Shown piece after piece: positions 6,371 to 9,774 of a stretch of 9,774 nt of DNA (positions are counted from its first letter, which is position 1; each line of letters starts with the position of its first letter). The notes below the pieces were generated by a model that saw only the letters and a list, made by a program, of their open reading frames with translations, was not told the DNA's origin and did no database searches. The translations under genes and the position numbers were made by a program. This DNA is from Chthoniobacter flavus (GTDB lineage Bacteria; Verrucomicrobiota; Verrucomicrobiia; Chthoniobacterales; Terrimicrobiaceae). The DNA is taken from positions 1-9,774 of the forward strand of contig CAMDOJ010000057.1 of the NCBI GenBank assembly GCA_945903555.1, written 5' to 3'.

Positions 6371-8245
6371 TCAAACGCCTGATTTTTTCACCAAGCGAGG
6401 GGAATGCAGAAGGATGCGCCCGCCGATCCAGGCGACCCCCACCGCAAGGCAGATCAATACCGAACAGGCAATGACAAGCGCCCAGTTGCCGGATTGATAA
6501 TTCACGTTCAGCGAAATCCCCGTCGCCGCAAGGGTCGTCATGAACATCAAGATGGCTGGAATGAGAACGAAGGCCGACCTCCGCCCGTGATCGCGTAGCC
6601 AAACCGCAGCAACCAGCAGCGCCATCGCCCCCATCATTTGATTCGCGGAACCGAAGACCTGCCACAGAACCGGCAAAGAGTTGGAGCGGGAGAGCGCAAA
6701 CATAAGCGCCACGCACAGCCCCGTATTAAACCAGATATTGAGAAAAATCGCGGGCGGTTTTTTAAAAAGAAATCTCCACACTTCCTCGAGTAAATAGCGA
6801 TTCAGTCGAACGGCGACATCCAACGATGTGACAACGAAACCCTCCAAAAGAAGGATGCCCAAAATCGTCCCACTCCACACAGGCAAACCGAATGCCAGAT
6901 TCACCAAACTGCCCGTGGCGAGAGCGAATGCGAGGATCGGATTTTTTTCTCCATAGGTGATTTGTTGGTAGCTCGACCAATCCAAACCGATGAGCAGGGT
7001 GAGAATCACACTCACGGCAAGCAGGGACTCCAGAAGCATCCCCATATATCCAACTTTTCGCGCATCACGTTCGTCAGCAAGTTGGCGAGCACTCGTGCCA
7101 CTGGACACGAGACAATGAAATCCGCTTATGGCACCGCAAGAGACGGTGATGAGGAGCATGGGCCAGAGGACCCCGACATATTGAAGGCCGGACTCGAGAT
7201 TCCAAAGAGGGATCGTTTCGGCGAGATTCTGAGGTGCGGCAGGGATCTCCGGAAACCTTCCGCTCACCGCCGCCACCACCAACCCCACGACCACAGCAAG
7301 CATCCCTGCATAGAGAATTTGCACATTCACAAAATCCCTCGGCATGAGAAGTAGCCAAACGGGAATCGCCGATGCCAGCACAACATAGAGAGTCATCAGA
7401 AACCGCCACACGTCCGGCGAAACAATCACCGGCAGATAAAAACCCAAAACGACCGAGGTTACCGACAATAAAGCCGCCACCGAATAATTGATCCACGCAG
7501 CGGCCCGCATCCGATAGATCAGAAATCCCAGCACCGGAGCGCAAAAAGTAATAAAAAGAACGCTCGTTGAAGCAATCCCGCCGATCCTCGCAAGCAGAAC
7601 CGGTTGACCGTCGCGAATTCCGACGACCGTCGGGAGACCACCTCCGCCAGCAAAGGGATGGAGCCCCATAGTGTCCGCCGGAAGAGCCAGTGCGGCTTGA
7701 ATAGCTTCTTGGGCAGGCGGAGCCATCCCCACCTTCGTCGCCGGATACATGCTCGTGAGTGCCGTAACACTCAGGTTCAAAAATGTGGCCGTTATCATCA
7801 CCAACCCGATGACCAGAAAGCTAACGATCAGGATATAGCCTCGATTGCCGAGATAGATACGAGCGATATCCGCAACCGAGCGCCCCTCCTCCCGAGATGA
7901 TATCAAGAGGGTGACCATATCGTGCACCCCACCGAGAAGGATCGCTCCTGCCACCACCCAAATCAATGCAGGCAGAAATCCGTAGATCATCGCGAGCGTC
8001 GGACCAACGATTGGCCCAGCTCCAGCGATGGCCGCAAAGTGGTGCGCGAATAAAACGTAGGGTTTGGTGGGCAGAAAATCTTTGCCGTCCTTTTTCAGCA
8101 CCGCCGCCGTAGGGCGAGAGGCATCGACCCCAAGAAGACGCTCCAGAAGCGGAGCGTAGAACCGCAAAGCCATCCAATAACAAAAAAGGACGCCACCCAA
8201 AATCGAAAGTATGATTGTGCCCACGGGGATCGATATTGAAGACAC
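6371..8245 (-). CDS. CstA-family carbon starvation protein (probable pyruvate/peptide transporter)
   Basis: CstA-family proteins are multi-spanning inner-membrane transporters, linked in E. coli to peptide and pyruvate uptake under carbon limitation. This 624-aa protein (from the GTG at 8245) is almost all hydrophobic helices with short loops. Family signatures are clear. RFYAPLLERLLGVD is followed by FAHHFAAIAGAGPIVGP (about residues 66-82). Then come SCGAISGFHCLVSSGTSARQ (about 369-388) in the middle and FGSANQMMGAMALL (about 531-544) near the end. A longer polar loop (about 165-220) probably faces outward. The frame stays open upstream to a TTG at 8278, but that start would add 11 polar residues and overlap the neighbouring gene. 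GTG at 8243-8245, with a weak GGA about 11 nt before it, is preferred. The substrate cannot be told from sequence alone, so I give no gene symbol. It converges on queD with a 3-bp gap. Confidence 0.92.
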   Translation of the reverse strand: MSSISIPVGTIILSILGGVLFCYWMALRFYAPLLERLLGVDASRPTAAVLKKDGKDFLPTKPYVLFAHHFAAIAGAGPIVGPTLAMIYGFLPALIWVVAGAILLGGVHDMVTLLISSREEGRSVADIARIYLGNRGYILIVSFLVIGLVMITATFLNLSVTALTSMYPATKVGMAPPAQEAIQAALALPADTMGLHPFAGGGGLPTVVGIRDGQPVLLARIGGIASTSVLFITFCAPVLGFLIYRMRAAAWINYSVAALLSVTSVVLGFYLPVIVSPDVWRFLMTLYVVLASAIPVWLLLMPRDFVNVQILYAGMLAVVVGLVVAAVSGRFPEIPAAPQNLAETIPLWNLESGLQYVGVLWPMLLITVSCGAISGFHCLVSSGTSARQLADERDARKVGYMGMLLESLLAVSVILTLLIGLDWSSYQQITYGEKNPILAFALATGSLVNLAFGLPVWSGTILGILLLEGFVVTSLDVAVRLNRYLLEEVWRFLFKKPPAIFLNIWFNTGLCVALMFALSRSNSLPVLWQVFGSANQMMGAMALLVAAVWLRDHGRRSAFVLIPAILMFMTTLAATGISLNVNYQSGNWALVIACSVLICLAVGVAWIGGRILLHSPRLVKKSGV

Positions 8246-8263
8246 GCCGGATTCCGTGCAAGC

Positions 8264-8608
8264 ATGTTGCCGATGCAAAAAATCAATATCGCAGCCGTAG
8301 TCGGTTTTCTCGGGGTGGCACTAGGGGCCTTTGGTGCCCACGGGCTCAAGGCTATCCTTTCCGCAAATGATACAACCTCGATCTGGCAGACGGCCGTTTT
8401 TTACCACATCACCCATTCCGTAGCCTCACTTTGGGCAACCGAAAAGAACGGCACCGTCGTTCGCCTCTGGACCATCGGCATCACGATATTTTCGGGATCA
8501 CTCTACCTTCTCGCCATAACCAATTCGCGCTGGCTTGGCGCCATTACCCCGATTGGGGGATTATTCCTTCTAGCAGGATGGGCCTTGCTTTTTAAGAATC
8601 GGCACTAA
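8264..8608 (+). CDS. DUF423 (YgdD-like) small inner-membrane protein
   Basis: This short, very hydrophobic protein (114 aa) probably has four membrane helices (residues about 7-27, 42-58, 66-86, 92-110) and no known function. It matches the DUF423 family of E. coli YgdD: GVALGAFGAHGLK at 17-29, a Trp/YH region at 41-48, FSGSLYLLAI at 76-85 and ITPIGGLFLLAGWALLF at 94-110. It is somewhat shorter than YgdD and lacks most of the hydrophilic C-terminal tail. A second ATG at 8273 (MQKINIAAVVGF) is an equally good start. Neither has a Shine-Dalgarno motif. The gene starts back-to-back with the cstA-like gene, leaving 18 bp from the preferred GTG. Its last 17 bp overlap the convergent downstream gene. 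Confidence 0.88.
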   Translation: MLPMQKINIAAVVGFLGVALGAFGAHGLKAILSANDTTSIWQTAVFYHITHSVASLWATEKNGTVVRLWTIGITIFSGSLYLLAITNSRWLGAITPIGGLFLLAGWALLFKNRH

Positions 8609-9774
8609 CCACTCTCTCGACTTCAGCAACAGGCTCAGCAACAGGCTCAGCAACAGGCTCAGCAACAGGCTTCACCGCAACGGGACCTTGGGGACGAGTT
8701 TTCTTCACGGAAGCTCCGGCAGGAGGAGTCTCTTGTGTGCGTGCCGAGTGGCGGCGAGCGACTTCAATTCCCTTCGCGGCAAAGTCGATCACATGTCCCT
8801 GATGTAAAAGCCAGAAAAGCTCCTTAAGCAAAGCGGCCTCGCGTGCGGCGTCATCGCCATTTGGAGCCAACTGGGGCAATGCTAGGAGAGACTTCCACTG
8901 CTCTGCGCGAGCAGGCTGCGGAGATCTTTCCAAATAGTCCAAAATCGCAGCCAAGGTCTCAGAGACAGGCGTTACTTGGCGGTCGAGCGGTCGAGGACGG
9001 GCCACCGAAATGTAGGTCACGTTTTCGTGAGCTTTGAAAATTTGCAGTCCGCGCGACGAAAGTTCCTGCCCTATCACGTGAGCGATGGGTAGCGGGAAGC
9101 GAATGAGATTATCCAACTCACGCCGAACAAAAACAAATATCGCTTGATCAGAATCATTCACCGCAGCGGAACCGGGGATCGTGCAGGAATCACCAACCGA
9201 CTGAACAGCCGTAGCTGCGTAATTTTTCAAGAAATGAGCTTCGACTTCGGCGAGGTTTTGCAGCGTGATGGGTTCAGCTCCCTCAGGAGTTTCGATCGGG
9301 TGGTAGACACTCTGAGTGCATTGCTCGTCCTTCCACTTCTGAATGATCGCTTCTTCGCGCACCATGCGAACACGCGACGTGTAAACATCGAATGGCACAT
9401 TAGAAAATCGCTCGCCGTGGATTTTACGAAGCTTGGATTGGTAGTCGTGATGATTTGGGGGCCCTATAAGAGCATCGGACATCCCGCACTGAGCGATGTA
9501 GGGGAAGGCACCTTTCGGTGGTTCCACTGTCACGGTCTCCGTTGTGTAAAAGACCGCTATCTTGCTAGCTAATGTGTGAGCTAAAGCATCCCGCTCGCTG
9601 AACCAAATCGTGCCATCAGCCTCGCAACGGAAAAGAGCTGGACCCGACTTGCGAGTGAACTCCACGAGATAGCGAGGGGACTTTTCGAGAACCAGTCGGG
9701 CAAGTTCAAAAAGACCATACGCCTTCGCTGTGGATTTGATTTGTTTAGTAAGGCCCTCAATGCCGCGTGGCTCG
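8592..9774 (-). CDS. Conserved hypothetical protein, C-terminal part; runs off right edge
   Basis: The frame is open from the stop at 8592 to the right edge, giving 393 visible codons, so the true start lies outside the window. An internal GTG at 9665 is not a convincing start because coding-like sequence (GLFELARLVLEKSPRYLVEF) continues before it. I do not recognise a named family. Visible landmarks are PPKGAFPYIAQCG, GPPNHHDYQ (about visible residues 104-112), a charged helix with RMVREEAIIQKWKDEQ, and SRGLQIFKAHENVTYISVAR. The GPPNHHDYQ block seems familiar from uncharacterised verrucomicrobial proteins, but this is memory, not a search. The protein looks soluble, with no signal or membrane segment seen. 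The C-terminal 55 or so residues are low-complexity (Pro, Ala, Val, Glu, Lys) and include a four-unit repeat. The last 17 bp overlap the end of the DUF423 gene. Confidence 0.85.
   Translation of the reverse strand, partial: EPRGIEGLTKQIKSTAKAYGLFELARLVLEKSPRYLVEFTRKSGPALFRCEADGTIWFSERDALAHTLASKIAVFYTTETVTVEPPKGAFPYIAQCGMSDALIGPPNHHDYQSKLRKIHGERFSNVPFDVYTSRVRMVREEAIIQKWKDEQCTQSVYHPIETPEGAEPITLQNLAEVEAHFLKNYAATAVQSVGDSCTIPGSAAVNDSDQAIFVFVRRELDNLIRFPLPIAHVIGQELSSRGLQIFKAHENVTYISVARPRPLDRQVTPVSETLAAILDYLERSPQPARAEQWKSLLALPQLAPNGDDAAREAALLKELFWLLHQGHVIDFAAKGIEVARRHSARTQETPPAGASVKKTRPQGPVAVKPVAEPVAEPVAEPVAEVERVVSADS
8624..8671. repeat. Four exact tandem copies of a 12-bp unit, in frame
   Basis: The unit CAGCAACAGGCT occurs at 8624-8635, 8636-8647, 8648-8659 and 8660-8671 without mismatch. 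On the minus strand it encodes the repeating tetrapeptide Pro-Val-Ala-Glu near the C-terminus of the hypothetical protein. The unit length is a multiple of three, so gain or loss of copies by replication slippage would keep the frame and only change the tail length. Confidence 0.97.

Noticed and set aside
6222..6716. 164-codon minus-strand frame spanning the queD/cstA-like junction
   Set aside because: It crosses two confidently assigned genes in another frame, and its Arg/Ser/Gly-rich sequence lacks any domain or the hydrophobic pattern expected here.
8246..8278. TTG start at 8278 for the cstA-like gene
   Set aside because: It adds a polar 11-residue extension unlike the family N-terminus and overlaps the DUF423 start. 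The GTG at 8243-8245 is simpler.

Overview
This is a bacterial chromosomal window made almost entirely of housekeeping genes with little space between them. I see no mobile element, CRISPR array, rRNA, tRNA or defence cluster. The phylum is not certain. A conserved protein at the right edge resembles, from memory only, uncharacterised verrucomicrobial proteins. Moderate GC and the near absence of Shine-Dalgarno motifs also fit Verrucomicrobiota or a relative. I hold that assignment tentatively.

Left part (1-5863), minus strand, in transcription order: rpsO (ribosomal protein S15), pnp (polynucleotide phosphorylase), sucA (E1 of 2-oxoglutarate dehydrogenase) and the first 156 codons of sucB (E2 of the same complex), which runs off the left edge. 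rpsO-pnp is the classical translation/RNA-decay pair, with a hairpin between the genes. A strong rho-independent terminator follows pnp, so sucA-sucB is probably its own transcription unit. Those two genes are only 6 bp apart. Their products act together in the TCA cycle, converting 2-oxoglutarate to succinyl-CoA. The E2 appears to lack the usual peripheral subunit-binding domain.

Middle part (5864-8245): a 141-bp divergent intergenic region separates rpsO from queD (plus strand). queD encodes a 6-carboxytetrahydropterin synthase of queuosine-precursor synthesis and has an unusual Gln at the expected first zinc-ligand position. It converges, with only 3 bp between stop codons, on a CstA-family carbon-starvation transporter gene on the minus strand.

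Right part (8246-9774): a small DUF423/YgdD-like membrane protein gene on the plus strand starts back-to-back with the cstA-like gene. Its 3' end overlaps by 17 bp the end of a minus-strand conserved hypothetical gene that continues past the right edge. The C-terminus of that gene contains four exact 12-bp repeats encoding a Pro-Val-Ala-Glu tract.

No convincing new multi-gene system is visible. The best leads are the E2 lacking its binding domain, the QueD ligand change, twin A8 runs in sucA that open into an alternative frame, and the uncharacterised right-edge protein.
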